From contig NZ_REGA01000005.1 of assembly GCF_003841505.1 (NCBI RefSeq), positions 1-64,000 on the forward strand: a DNA stretch of 64,000 nt, written 5' to 3'. Under the pieces are notes generated by a model. It saw nothing but the letters and a program-made list of their open reading frames with translations, did no database searches and had not been told where the DNA came from. Source of the stretch: Natrarchaeobius chitinivorans (GTDB taxonomy: Archaea > Halobacteriota > Halobacteria > Halobacteriales > Natrialbaceae). The position numbers and the translations under genes are program-made. Every line of letters starts with the position of its first letter. Within the stretch, counting starts at the first letter, position 1. Of the stretch, positions 51,254 to 60,503 are shown piece after piece.

Positions 51254-51808
51254 ATGCGTCTGACGCCGTCCTGGTTCAGCCCTTCGTCGAACGAATCCGG
51301 CGAAGAGCGTACAAAGGACGCCGATCCGTCCTCGTCGGTCACGATCTACTACGATTCGACGGCAACACCGGAGTCGTCTGTCGGCGTAGATGTCGAAGCG
51401 ACGGCGACGAATTTCGTTCCGGAATCCGACGAAGCCTTGTTGGCTGCTATCGAGGAGATACCCGCTCCCGTGACCATCGACTCGATCGTCGATCGACTCC
51501 TCGACCAACATCAACAGCCGATCGAGACGTGGGCCGCCGTTCACGAACACCTTTACGAGAATCGCCTGCCCGCACTCGACGCCGCGGACGTCGTCGACTT
51601 CGATCCCGACCGGGGCACGGTCGAACTGCCCGATCCGGAAGCTAGAAACGGGGGCCAGCTTTCGGTATCTCTTCTCGGGTTCTGCCTTTTCAGCTTCGTC
51701 GTCGTCTTGCTGTTCGCCTGGATGACGTCCGTGCTCACTGCGTTGACGTTTACGTTCATCGTGATGACCCTCGTCGCCTGGTTCGTTCCCATTTCGGGGT
51801 TCGTCTGA
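51254..51808 (+). CDS. Membrane-anchored winged-helix protein (DUF7344-like)
   Basis: 184 residues. A winged-helix segment (about 60-135: DEALLAAIEEIPAPVTIDS, then AAVHEHLYENRLPALDAADV, then VDFDPDRGTVEL) is followed by two C-terminal helices (about 142-162 and 163-184). This arrangement is typical of haloarchaeal predicted membrane-linked regulators. It reads convergently with the related regulator at 51831. An in-frame ATG at 51215 is possible but lacks coding character. Confidence 0.7.
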   Translation: MRLTPSWFSPSSNESGEERTKDADPSSSVTIYYDSTATPESSVGVDVEATATNFVPESDEALLAAIEEIPAPVTIDSIVDRLLDQHQQPIETWAAVHEHLYENRLPALDAADVVDFDPDRGTVELPDPEARNGGQLSVSLLGFCLFSFVVVLLFAWMTSVLTALTFTFIVMTLVAWFVPISGFV

Positions 51809-51830
51809 ACGCAACGGCACGTATCTCTTT

Positions 51831-52457
51831 TCACTTCACGTACTGCGAGACGGTCAGTACCGTAAAGACCATCAGGACGAGCGCGGCCAGTCCGGTCCCC
51901 GTAAGGATCGACATCCCCGGCAGTTCCAGTGCTGCGCCGAGAACCGCGACGAAACAGATGGCCGTTGCGGCGATGTAGTAGTCGCTGGCGGCTGCGGTCG
52001 TCGACTGCTCGTCGGCGGGTTCGCTGTCGGAATCGACCTGGAGGTACTGATCGATTCGGTCCGCACGGGGTTTCCGTTCGACGATGCCACGGTTTTTCTG
52101 GTAGTCGATGACGCCCGCTTCGTCTAATTTCGAGAGGTGAGACTGGTACAGCGGGATATACACGCGCTGACGTTGCTTGGACGTGAGCGCTTCGACGGTG
52201 GTCTCGTGTTCCCACGCAGCGACCTGTTCTGCTACGTCGCGCATACGCACGGAACTGTCCGTATCGCGGAGATACCTGAGAACCAGGCGCCGACGTTCGT
52301 TCTGGAGGAGATGGAAAATTTCGTCCTCGGAGAGCACATCCTCGGCGTCGGAACCGTCGTCTTTCCCGTTCGTTCCCCCTTCGGTGTCGGAATCGTCATC
52401 CCTTCCGTTCGATTCCTCCGCAGGTTGTTCTTCACGACTGATATGAGTCGGTGTCAT
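51831..52457 (-). CDS. DUF7344-type transcriptional regulator with two membrane helices
   Basis: 208 residues from the ATG at 52457. Acidic N-terminal tail (about 1-35), winged-helix domain with EIFHLLQNERRRLVLRYL, VRMRDVAEQVAAWEHET, and IPLYQSHLSKLDEAGVIDY (about 40-135), then two helices near the C-terminus. I recognise this layout from many haloarchaeal genomes, often beside exopolysaccharide or S-layer glycosylation genes. It is a plausible regulator of the flanking cluster. Confidence 0.8.
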   Translation of the reverse strand: MTPTHISREEQPAEESNGRDDDSDTEGGTNGKDDGSDAEDVLSEDEIFHLLQNERRRLVLRYLRDTDSSVRMRDVAEQVAAWEHETTVEALTSKQRQRVYIPLYQSHLSKLDEAGVIDYQKNRGIVERKPRADRIDQYLQVDSDSEPADEQSTTAAASDYYIAATAICFVAVLGAALELPGMSILTGTGLAALVLMVFTVLTVSQYVK

Positions 52458-52844
52458 CGTGCCATCTTCCTCTCTCTGATAGTGGGTAATAAAGGATAGA
52501 AACTGTCCTCTCAAATTGCGATATTTTCTCTGATTTCACGAGACGACTGAGATTATTTACGTCATTTTAATACCACGATAAAATGACTGTCAGAGTCTGA
52601 TGACGGTGTTTGAGTTCTCCCGGCCGGCCGTATAATAACCGAAATCTGCGATTGTATTTTCCCAACGTTTACTCATACTTTCGGTTCGTTCCAAATTCCA
52701 CAACCGTTTTCGAACGGTGGAAGTATATATAAGTCAGTTCCCATCGGTCTCGTTATACATCACCCTCGATCGAGGGCCAATTGACGAATCTATTCTCGCT
52801 TTATCGGGGCGATAATAAACCCCATCGGCCCCGTCGAGAACCGT
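52458..52844. promoter_or_regulatory. Long AT-rich divergent promoter spacer
   Basis: About 390 bp with an AT-rich stretch near 52500-52740, including TATATATAAG at about 52723-52733. A TATA-like GATAATAAACC at 52809-52819 is about 30 nt before the ATG at 52845. No coding region is seen. Its length suggests more than one regulatory site. Confidence 0.45.
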
Positions 52845-53825
52845 ATGAGTGACCCAGACTGGTGGTTTCTCGACCTGGCGGTCGTCATCGCGGTCAGCGG
52901 AACCCTCGCGTTCGGGCTGTTCGCCGGTGTCGAGGGACCTCTCAGGATCGCTTTCGCACTCCCGTTCGTCTGTTTTCTCCCGGGATACGCCCTCATGGCG
53001 GCTCTCTTTCCGGACGAAACCGGTGACGACTACCGATCGTTCGACGACGAGAAGATGGGACTCAGGAATCCACTGCTACTCGCTCGAGGCCTCGAGCCCA
53101 TCGAGCGGTTCGTCCTGTCAGTCGTCTTTAGCGTCGCGATCGTTCCGGCGGCCACCCTCATTACGGCCGCAACCCCTAGGGGTTTGACGGCCGAAACGGT
53201 ACTTTCCGCGATCGCCGTACTGACCGTTGCCCTCGCAGTCCTCGCGATCGTCTCACGGGCGCGGTGTCCACCCCAGCGACGGTACTCACCGACGCTCTCG
53301 GACGTGACGCCGTTTTTTGCGGGACTGCGACCGAACGCGTACGGAGTCCCGACTCCCCGACCGTACAACGTCGCCATTGCACTCGCCCTCACGTTGCTCC
53401 TTGCGAGCGTCGGCTTTGCACTGGCCGCCCCTCCACAGCACGACGGATTCACCGAATTCTCGATCGAGACGGAGGACGTGACCGGAGAGACGAAGACGAT
53501 GTACGAGTCGACCTACGCCCAGGGCGAGACCGGCGAAGTGGCGGTCTCTATAACGAATCACGAACGCGAGGAGACGACGTACACGACCGTCGCGGTGCTA
53601 GAGCGCGTGGACGGTGACGGCGTCGTGACCGACCGCACGGAACTCACTCGCGAGTCGACGACGGTCGCCGACGGGGAGACCCGCGAACAGCCCCTCGAAT
53701 TTACGCCGACCCAGCGGGGCGAGGACCTTCGTCTGACGCTATTGCTGTTCGAGAGCGAACCGCCGGCAGAGCCGACGGGTGACGACGCCTACCGCGTCGT
53801 CTCCGTGCCGATCGAGGTCCGATAG
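52845..53825 (+). CDS. DUF1616 membrane protein
   Basis: 326 residues. Four membrane helices (about 7-26, 31-50, 80-105, 110-130), a further one near 175-195, then an exterior domain of about 130 residues with beta-strand character (TEFSIETEDVTGET, VAVSITNHEREETTYTTVAVLE). FALPFVCFLPGYALMAALFP is the DUF1616 hallmark. Family members occur widely in haloarchaeal polysaccharide clusters; function is unknown. Its stop is directly followed by the next gene's ATG, so the two form an operon. A TATA element lies about 30 nt upstream. Confidence 0.85.
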   Translation: MSDPDWWFLDLAVVIAVSGTLAFGLFAGVEGPLRIAFALPFVCFLPGYALMAALFPDETGDDYRSFDDEKMGLRNPLLLARGLEPIERFVLSVVFSVAIVPAATLITAATPRGLTAETVLSAIAVLTVALAVLAIVSRARCPPQRRYSPTLSDVTPFFAGLRPNAYGVPTPRPYNVAIALALTLLLASVGFALAAPPQHDGFTEFSIETEDVTGETKTMYESTYAQGETGEVAVSITNHEREETTYTTVAVLERVDGDGVVTDRTELTRESTTVADGETREQPLEFTPTQRGEDLRLTLLLFESEPPAEPTGDDAYRVVSVPIEVR

Positions 53826-54401
53826 ATGTGGCCCTGGGAGCACGTCGCTGTCGGATACGTCCTCTACTCGCTCGCGTCGAACCTGCTCGTGGGTGACTCA
53901 CCGACGGGCCGGGAGACAGCTGCTGTCGTCTTCGGATCGTTGCTTCCGGATCTGATCGATAAGCCTCTGGCCTGGACGGTCGGCGTCACCGAGACCGGAT
54001 ATTCGATCGCCCACTCGCTTTTCGTCGCACCGTTCGTCTGTCTCGTCGCGTACGCATTGGTCGCCCGGAGCGGCGATTGGCGTCTCGCCGGTGCCTTCTC
54101 GCTTGCGTACCTGTCTCACCTCGTCACCGACGTCCTCAACCCGATTCGCGCCGGCCGGTCGCCGGAACCGCGCGTGGTTCTCTGGCCGATTTCCTCGCCA
54201 CCTGCCGGCGATCACGGTGGGTTCCTCGATCACGTCGGCGTGTACATGATCCGGTATGCGAACGATCTTTTCGCGGAGGGAGTGTCGGCGGGGTTCGTGT
54301 TGCAGCTCTCGCTGGCGGCGATGGTCGTCGTCGTCTGGATACACGACGGCGCACCACTCGGTAGCGACTGTTGGCGATTCGTCCGCGACCGGCTGCGCTG
54401 A
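53826..54401 (+). CDS. DUF457/YdjM-type membrane-bound metal-dependent hydrolase
   Basis: 191 residues. N-terminal MWPWEHVAVGYVLYSL contributes a conserved His, followed by VVFGSLLPDLIDKP (Asp pair), GYSIAHSLFVAP (His) and AYLSHLVTDVLNP (His, Asp). These are the metal-ligand positions of the YdjM family of small membrane hydrolases. Four helices are predicted. It starts one base after the DUF1616 stop. Substrate unknown; the context suggests a cell-envelope lipid or glycan. Confidence 0.83.
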   Translation: MWPWEHVAVGYVLYSLASNLLVGDSPTGRETAAVVFGSLLPDLIDKPLAWTVGVTETGYSIAHSLFVAPFVCLVAYALVARSGDWRLAGAFSLAYLSHLVTDVLNPIRAGRSPEPRVVLWPISSPPAGDHGGFLDHVGVYMIRYANDLFAEGVSAGFVLQLSLAAMVVVVWIHDGAPLGSDCWRFVRDRLR

Positions 54402-54423
54402 CGAGGTCGAATAGTTTTCGTCG

Positions 54424-54442
54424 ACCGACAGTCATACTGTCG
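54424..54442. terminator. Inverted repeat after the DUF1616-DUF457 operon
   Basis: CCGACAG-TCATA-CTGTCGG is a perfect 7-bp stem with a 5-base loop, about 25 bp after the stop. It could be a transcription terminator or a protein site. The rest of the spacer to 54700 has no gene, though ATTGAAACTATTTTCAC near 54640 is AT-rich. Confidence 0.4.
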
Positions 54443-54700
54443 GACAGCAGTCAGCGAGACGTCGGTCACGAATTCGTGGCCGTCGCCACTGGAGTCGGCT
54501 ACAGGAGAGGGACCGATCGCCGCATCGTTCTGTGTGGCAGTATCAGTCGGCCCGTCTCGAGTCGTTTCTCGCACGGACGAATCCCCAGGTCGATTGGCGT
54601 TTCGGTCGGACGACTGACGGCCGATGTCGCACCAATTGAAACTATTTTCACACCCCTCCCCGGTCTCCGATTCGGAATGAGTGAACCGCGAGCGAGCCGA

Positions 54701-56677
54701 TCAGGCGGTCGCGGGCGACGGTGTACACACCGTCACTTCGCCGTTGGTGTAGATCGTCGCCTGATCCGGCCGACACAGTTGATCTCGAGAGATTTGCGTG
54801 ATTCGTCCCTCTCCGCTTTCGTCGGTAAAGTAGACGGCTCGAGTCGACTGTGCTTCCCGGTAGACGACGTACTCGTGGTCCGCGACGCTATCGTTCGGCA
54901 CTGTCGCGGTCGTCGTCGATGGATACGCGCCGGTGCGACTGATCACCGTCTGGTACGGGTGGTCCGTGTAGAGCCGCTGGTCCGGCCTGATCTCACTGCC
55001 GTCCGGCGAACCGGTGAGTGCTGCGACCGATTCGACCGCGGCGAGTTCCGCTTCGTCGTAGGCCAACCGTTCGTGTTGCTCGTCGAAGACCGGATTGTCC
55101 GCGTTGCTCTCCACGGCGAGGACCATCGCCCCCGGATAGATCAGCGTGAACAACAGCAGACACGACACCACGAACGCTGGCGACAGGTTTTGGGTGACAG
55201 TCCGGAGACCGATCGCCCCGAGGATGGCCATCGGCGCGTAGAGGAACGCGAACCACCGCGTCGGGATGAAGGTGTGGATTCCGAACATCGGCATACCCAT
55301 GACGAAGACGAGCATGAACGCAGCGGCGAGCAGGAGCGTGAACACCGATTGTTCGGCCCGTCGCCGATGGACGACGTACAGACACCCCGCGAACGTTGCG
55401 CCGAGCAAAAACAGGAACCCGAGCGCGTCTATGTACGGTAGGACCTGCTCGAGCAGCGTCGGATCGGTCACCGAGGCGGCCTCCCCGCCGCCGGTCGATC
55501 CGCTTGCGATGTTGAGGAAGCCGGCGCTCTCCTCTAAGGTCTGGGTGAAAAAGCTCAGTACGGTCGCCAGAAACGACTGCTGGCGGTACGGCGTCAGCGA
55601 CCAGACGAAGATGGTCATTCCGAAGTTGAAGACCACGAGCCCGATGAGGTTGACCGGCTTTTTCACGCGGAAGACGTCCGGATCGAGTCTCGTGAGCCCG
55701 AACGGACCGACGACGAAGACCACCTGCGCGACGAAGGCGGCGAGCAACAACACGAGCATGATGAACGTCGACACCTGATGGGTCAGGACGACCGCGACGC
55801 TCAACAGGAGCAACAACGAGAAGTCCCGGAACGTGTACTCGATCCGCATCACCCGAATCAGCGCGTACAACATCCCGAGGAAGAATACCAGCCCGAGGCT
55901 CGTCGGGATGAGGTGGATTCCCCACATTGAGACGTGACTCGCGAGGGCGTAGAGAGCCGCCGCGAGCACCGACCACCGATCCGAAACCAGTAAATTCGTC
56001 GTCGCATACACCAGCAGGATCGACGCGGGCATCACGATTCCGACCGACAGGTACAACCCGAGACGCAGCGACACGTCGAACAGCAGCGAGGAGGCGACGA
56101 CCAGGAGGTGATAAAACGGCGACGCGTAGTGTTTGTCGTGAGAAATCGCGCCGAGACTCCCTTCCTCGCGGATGGCGCTTGCCAGTTCCATGTGCGTCCA
56201 GATATCGATCCCGACGAACCCCGGCGTCGCGTACAGGGCGGTAAACCGGAACACGAACGCGAACAGGACGATCTGGAGCAACAACAGGCCGCGGTCGAAG
56301 GTGCGGTCGCTGGCGAAGAGAATCTGTCCGACCAGCAGCGTCGCGACGACACTCGAGAGGCCGAAGAACGCGGCCGTTCGCTCTCCCTGCACAACGGGCA
56401 GGAGGACCATCGCTGTGAGCCCGACCAGGACGACACTCGGCAGGGCCATCGTTACGGATTCCGGTAACCGGGGATACGATTCCCCGTCGCGTTGCTGGTA
56501 CAACGCCGCGATGTAGAGGAGGCAGGCTGTGCCGAGCACCAGCGGGACGGTGTTGAGATAGATCTGCGACGCGAACAGTCGCAGCGGGAGCAGTGCCAGG
56601 GCGATTGCCAGTCCGCCGATCGCTGCGACGGTGTCGAGTCGTAGCGGTCGCAGTTCCGACAGTGATCTATATTCCAT
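54701..56677 (-). CDS. Polytopic membrane protein, GT-C-like glycosyltransferase or polymerase candidate
   Basis: 658 residues with about fourteen helices in the first 520 residues and an exterior domain at the C-terminus. Between helices it has FVGIDIWTHMELASAIREEG, with an acidic residue in the first large loop, followed by HDKHYASPFYHLL. This is the layout of GT-C enzymes that use lipid-phosphate sugars. No WWDYG motif, so it is not the AglB oligosaccharyltransferase. It overlaps the preceding GT4 gene by 11 bp and ends the operon that starts with the nucleotide-sugar dehydrogenase. Wzy-like polymerase is the alternative. Confidence 0.75.
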   Translation of the reverse strand: MEYRSLSELRPLRLDTVAAIGGLAIALALLPLRLFASQIYLNTVPLVLGTACLLYIAALYQQRDGESYPRLPESVTMALPSVVLVGLTAMVLLPVVQGERTAAFFGLSSVVATLLVGQILFASDRTFDRGLLLLQIVLFAFVFRFTALYATPGFVGIDIWTHMELASAIREEGSLGAISHDKHYASPFYHLLVVASSLLFDVSLRLGLYLSVGIVMPASILLVYATTNLLVSDRWSVLAAALYALASHVSMWGIHLIPTSLGLVFFLGMLYALIRVMRIEYTFRDFSLLLLLSVAVVLTHQVSTFIMLVLLLAAFVAQVVFVVGPFGLTRLDPDVFRVKKPVNLIGLVVFNFGMTIFVWSLTPYRQQSFLATVLSFFTQTLEESAGFLNIASGSTGGGEAASVTDPTLLEQVLPYIDALGFLFLLGATFAGCLYVVHRRRAEQSVFTLLLAAAFMLVFVMGMPMFGIHTFIPTRWFAFLYAPMAILGAIGLRTVTQNLSPAFVVSCLLLFTLIYPGAMVLAVESNADNPVFDEQHERLAYDEAELAAVESVAALTGSPDGSEIRPDQRLYTDHPYQTVISRTGAYPSTTTATVPNDSVADHEYVVYREAQSTRAVYFTDESGEGRITQISRDQLCRPDQATIYTNGEVTVCTPSPATA

Positions 56678-57629
56678 CGGGGATCATCCTCCGGCGTCGC
56701 GTCTCGTCGCTCGTCTCGATGAGCCGTTCGTAGAGCGCAACCAGTCGATCGCCCATCGTCTCGAGGCCCATCCCGTCGATCCGTTCGCGCCCGTTCGACC
56801 GTCGGCCGTCTTCGAGGATGACGGTGAGCGCGAGCGTGAGTTCTCCGTCGTCGTCGCTGACGAAGCAGTTGCGGAGGCCGCTGACCGTCTCGGAGACGAA
56901 CCCGACGTCCGTCGAAACGATCGGCAGGTTGCAGGCGGCAGCTTCCTTGACGACCATCGGGCCGCTCTCTCGCGTCGACGTGACCAGGAGCGCGTCACTC
57001 GCGTTCAGGTAGTACGGCATCTCCTCGTAGTCGACGCCGTCGATCGGACGCAACTCGACGTCGGCGTCGAGGCGGTCGACGATACGACGTGCCCGCGGGA
57101 AGTCTTTGACCGCCCGCGACGGATCGTACGGGAAGAGCACGACCGGTCGGTCGGTCTCCCAGCCGATGCGCTCGCGCGCGACGGTTCGTGGGATCGGTCT
57201 GAACCGTTCCGTGTCGACGCCGAACGGGATCAGTTCGTGATCGATTTCGAGTTGCCGTGACATCACGGAACTCGGTACGACCGCTTCGCTCACACGGCGG
57301 GCCCCGAACCGACTGATCGACCGCAGCCACTCCCATTCGGCCATCAGATCCGTTCCCCACAGCGTGAGCACCGTCGGACGGACTGGCTGAGCGAGCGCGA
57401 ACGGGGCGACCAGTCCGTAGTTCGCGTGAACCAGATCGTACCGATCGGACCGAACCTCCGAGAGTATCTTCGGGTAGAAACGCGCGTAGTCGAGCGGCGT
57501 CCGCACCGAATCGCCCCTGTCGCGACCGGGAACGCCGACGACCGTACAGTCGACGCCGCGATCCTCGAGGGCCGAGACCTGTTGGTCGAAAAACGGCCGC
57601 CGCGTGGTGACGATCTGTAGTACTCTCAT
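56667..57629 (-). CDS. GT4 family glycosyltransferase
   Basis: 320 residues. GT-B fold: N-terminal half with ILVTT-like start LQIVTTRRPFFDQQVSALEDRGVD and LVHANYGLVAPFAL, and C-terminal half with VVLFPYDPSRAVKDF, LRPIDGVDYEEMPYYLNASDALLVTSTRESGPMVVKEAAACNLPIVSTDVG, where the second Glu of the ExxxxxxxE motif (ESGPMVVKE) contacts the sugar nucleotide. No signal or membrane span. It lies 4 bp before the DUF354 gene's stop in the same operon. Confidence 0.9.
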   Translation of the reverse strand: MRVLQIVTTRRPFFDQQVSALEDRGVDCTVVGVPGRDRGDSVRTPLDYARFYPKILSEVRSDRYDLVHANYGLVAPFALAQPVRPTVLTLWGTDLMAEWEWLRSISRFGARRVSEAVVPSSVMSRQLEIDHELIPFGVDTERFRPIPRTVARERIGWETDRPVVLFPYDPSRAVKDFPRARRIVDRLDADVELRPIDGVDYEEMPYYLNASDALLVTSTRESGPMVVKEAAACNLPIVSTDVGFVSETVSGLRNCFVSDDDGELTLALTVILEDGRRSNGRERIDGMGLETMGDRLVALYERLIETSDETRRRRMIPDGI

Positions 57630-57633
57630 CGTC

Positions 57634-58698
57634 TCATCCGGGATTGATCGCCGGTATCGGTCGGTCCGGGTTCGTTCCGTGAGCCGCCGACTCCACCGTC
57701 CGAACGACGAACGACGTCACGTCTATTCGTTCCTCGAGCAGTCGCTCGCGCCGACGGTCCCACTGGTTCGAGTCCGATTCGACGATCGAAACCGCGCGCT
57801 CGAGCGCTCGTTCGTGTCGATCGTCGGCGTCGTAGGCGTACAACAGCCCGTACTCCTCGAGGTCGTCGGTGTAGCCGAGCGACAGCGAGTTTACGTAGAC
57901 CGACGGCGTGCCGAGTACCGCGGCTTCGGCTGCCGTCGTCGCACCCTCTCCGACGACGACGTCCGCGTACGCGAGCAGGTCGTGCAACCGCTCTGCGGGA
58001 GACGTAAGCTGGTACGACGCGAGGTCCGGCGGCGGCTCGCCCTCCGCCGTGAGCAGGACGGTCGCACCGGCGTCTTCGAGTCGATCGACCAGTTCGCGGG
58101 GATCGTCGACGCCGCCGTGACCGACGTCGTGCGTCGCGTTCCAGCTACTGAGCCGGACGACGGCGAACGTCTCGTCGGGGGCGACGCCGGCGACGTCGAG
58201 GGCCGACGGATCCGGCTCGAATCGATCGGGGTGGAGATACGCCAGTTCGTGATACCCCGGGTACGTCACCTGTTTCGAACCGACGTCGTCGCGGTAACAC
58301 GACGGCGTGCAGACGACGTCGGCGAAGGGGTAGCCGAGGCTCGTGATCAGGCTCGCGTGCTCGGTGTCGTAGAAGATCACGCCCGTCGCACGAAGCGCCG
58401 TCGCGACGTGTGCGGCGGCGACGCCGCCGATGCCCGTGATCACGTCGGGATCGATCCGTCGCGCTCGATACAACAGCCGCGTCTCGTACGTGGTCTGAAC
58501 CGCTGCGAGCGAGAGCATCGAATCCGCCTCGCCGGCCAGGATCTCGTGGTCGATGTCGTAGGCCTCGAGCAGGTCGACCGCCACACCGTTCTCGCGCGCG
58601 AAGACGTGGACGCGATGCCCACGGGATTCGAGTTCCCCGATCGCGTGACGGAAGAAGTGGACGTGTCCGGGATGCTGGATCGTGACGACGAACCGCAT
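57634..58698 (-). CDS. DUF354 family GT-B-like protein
   Basis: 354 residues. The start RFVVTIQHPGHVHFFRHAI and HDLLAYADVVVGEGATTAAEAAVLGTPSVYVN near the end match DUF354, which shares the fold of UDP-GlcNAc 2-epimerases and MurG-like transferases. It may act on a UDP-linked amino sugar supplied by GlmS. Its ATG overlaps the TAA of a 16-codon reading frame that bridges it to the dehydrogenase gene. Confidence 0.83.
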   Translation of the reverse strand: MRFVVTIQHPGHVHFFRHAIGELESRGHRVHVFARENGVAVDLLEAYDIDHEILAGEADSMLSLAAVQTTYETRLLYRARRIDPDVITGIGGVAAAHVATALRATGVIFYDTEHASLITSLGYPFADVVCTPSCYRDDVGSKQVTYPGYHELAYLHPDRFEPDPSALDVAGVAPDETFAVVRLSSWNATHDVGHGGVDDPRELVDRLEDAGATVLLTAEGEPPPDLASYQLTSPAERLHDLLAYADVVVGEGATTAAEAAVLGTPSVYVNSLSLGYTDDLEEYGLLYAYDADDRHERALERAVSIVESDSNQWDRRRERLLEERIDVTSFVVRTVESAAHGTNPDRPIPAINPG

Positions 58699-58748
58699 TA
58701 CGCGATCACCCGACTGTCGACGTCGTCTTCCGCGTTTTCGTGCGTCAT
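58698..58748 (-). CDS. Sixteen-codon bridging frame
   Basis: ATG at 58748 overlaps the TGA of the nucleotide-sugar dehydrogenase (ATGA), and its TAA at 58698-58700 overlaps the ATG of the DUF354 gene (TAATG). The peptide would be MTHENAEDDVDSRVIA, acidic and without known motif. The double overlap suggests ribosomes travel through it to couple translation of the two genes. It may have no function as a peptide. Confidence 0.4.
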   Translation of the reverse strand: MTHENAEDDVDSRVIA

Positions 58749-60148
58749 AACGTTCGATAGACGAACCCCGCGTCGGTCGCGACGTCCTCGTCGATCGATC
58801 CGGTCACGTCGATCAACGCTGGCGTTTCTGCGAGGGCGTTCGCTACCGCCTCGAGGTCGAACTGTTCGAATTCGGGGTGGGGGGTCGCCAGTACGATCGC
58901 GTCGATCCCGTCGAACGAGAGCCGTTCCTGTACGTCGAGACCGAACGTCTCACGTACGTCGTCGTCGTCTGCGAGCGGGTCGAAGCCTTCGACGTCGACG
59001 TCGTAGTCCGTCAGGGCGTCGACGACGTCGGCGACTTTCGAATTGCGAATATCGCCGACGTTCGGTTTGTACGCGAGCCCGAGGACGAGAACGCGACTCT
59101 CACAGAGGGTCTTGTGACACTCGTTGAGCGCGCCGATCGTCAACTCGGCGACGTGGTCGGGAATCGACTCGTTGACGACGCGACTCCGCCGAAGCAGTTC
59201 GGGCTCGAACCCGTCCCGTGACGAGCGATACGCCAGGAAGTACGGGTCAACTGGGATACAGTGGCCGCCGACGAGCCCGGGTCGGTAGTCGTGAAAGTTC
59301 CACTTCGTCCCCGCGGCTTCGAGGACGTCGCGGGCGTCTACGTCCATCTGGTCGAACGCGACCGAGAGTTCGTTGACGAACGCGATGTTGAGGTCTCGCT
59401 GAGCGTTCTCGACGACCTTCGACGCTTCGGCGACCTCGATCGAGGGCGCGCGGTGGACGCCCGCGTCGACGACCGACTCGTATCGCTGTGCGATGTCCTC
59501 GAGAACCTTCTCGTTCTGGCCGCTGACGACTTTGACGACGTCCTCGACGCTGCGGTCTTCGTCTCCCGGCGTCGCTCGTTCCGGGGAGTATCCGACGAAG
59601 AAGTCCTCACCCGCCGTCATCCCCGACGCGTCCTCGAGGGCTGGGACGAACACTTCGCGGGTCGCTCCCGGATAAACGGTCGACTCGAGTATCGCCGTCG
59701 TCCCGGCGGTCATCTTCGAGCCGACGGTCCGTGCGGCGCTCTCGACGTGCTCGAGGTTCGGTCCGTTTCTGTCGTCGATCGGCGTCGGAACGGCGACGAT
59801 CACGTACTCGGCGTCGGCGATGGCTCCCGCGCTCGTCGTATACGAGATGTCGCCATCACGGACGGCGTCGTCGGAGAGGTCGCCGGTCGTATCGATCCCC
59901 GCCTGGAGCCGTTCGACCGTCGATTCGTCGACGTCGTACCCAATGACGCGGTAGTCTGCCCGTGCGAAGCCGACCGCGAGGGGCAATCCGACGTAGCCGA
60001 GTCCGACGACGCAGATCGTCGCGTTGCGGGCCGATTCGTCGACCGCTTTTCGTTTCCCGCCTGTCTGTGGTTCGGTTCGACTGAGCGGGTATCGGTCGTG
60101 CTCCCGACCGTCCGTTCGGTTGTCCGTGTCGCTGATTGTCGGATTCAT
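58745..60148 (-). CDS. UDP-sugar 6-dehydrogenase (WecC/VipA-like)
   Basis: 467 residues. After a polar N-terminal tail of about 42 residues, the Rossmann motif VVGLGYVGLPLAVGF (48-62) is followed by the catalytic region GLVGGHCIPVDPYFL with C297, plus NEAxR-type contacts in ENAQRDLNIAFVNEL. GxHCIPVDPxF is shared by UDP-ManNAc and related dehydrogenases, rather than the FGGSCFPKD of UDP-glucose dehydrogenase. It would oxidise UDP-N-acetylhexosamine to the uronic acid, with NAD+. It is the first gene of the operon running to 54701. Confidence 0.9.
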   Translation of the reverse strand: MNPTISDTDNRTDGREHDRYPLSRTEPQTGGKRKAVDESARNATICVVGLGYVGLPLAVGFARADYRVIGYDVDESTVERLQAGIDTTGDLSDDAVRDGDISYTTSAGAIADAEYVIVAVPTPIDDRNGPNLEHVESAARTVGSKMTAGTTAILESTVYPGATREVFVPALEDASGMTAGEDFFVGYSPERATPGDEDRSVEDVVKVVSGQNEKVLEDIAQRYESVVDAGVHRAPSIEVAEASKVVENAQRDLNIAFVNELSVAFDQMDVDARDVLEAAGTKWNFHDYRPGLVGGHCIPVDPYFLAYRSSRDGFEPELLRRSRVVNESIPDHVAELTIGALNECHKTLCESRVLVLGLAYKPNVGDIRNSKVADVVDALTDYDVDVEGFDPLADDDDVRETFGLDVQERLSFDGIDAIVLATPHPEFEQFDLEAVANALAETPALIDVTGSIDEDVATDAGFVYRTL

Positions 60149-60503
60149 GGATGGTACGTTGTCACGGGACCGTCAGACGCGTTCGTGCGCCGACGTCCCG
60201 TTCGGGTTCGTGATCCCGTCGATGCGGGATCGTCCTCGCTCACATCGAGCGGCTCCGGTCCGTTTACTATACCCTCGATAAACGATTGCACCCCTCTCAA
60301 CAGCTGAAAACAGGATACTCTCGAGGTGTATCGGCGATCCGCCCGAAATTCGAGCCGAATTCGCCGCGATAGCTTAGCAGGGCGTTAAACGGACCTGTAC
60401 GAACCCATAATGAAGGTCCCTTCCGTCGGAGATTCGACGACGGTCGCGTACCCGGGCCATCGACGCCCGGTCGAACGTATCCGTCATCAGAATCGCGATA
60501 GCC
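60149..60503. other. Divergent promoter spacer
   Basis: A possible TATA element lies at about 60266-60274 (GTTTACTATACC). The sequence up to 60503 includes TAGCTTAGCAGGG and CCATAATGAAGG. I see no gene or repeat family member. Confidence 0.4.

Noticed and set aside
57604-59127. 507-codon plus-strand frame across the DUF354 and dehydrogenase genes
   Set aside because: Antisense to two well-supported genes and without recognisable motifs.
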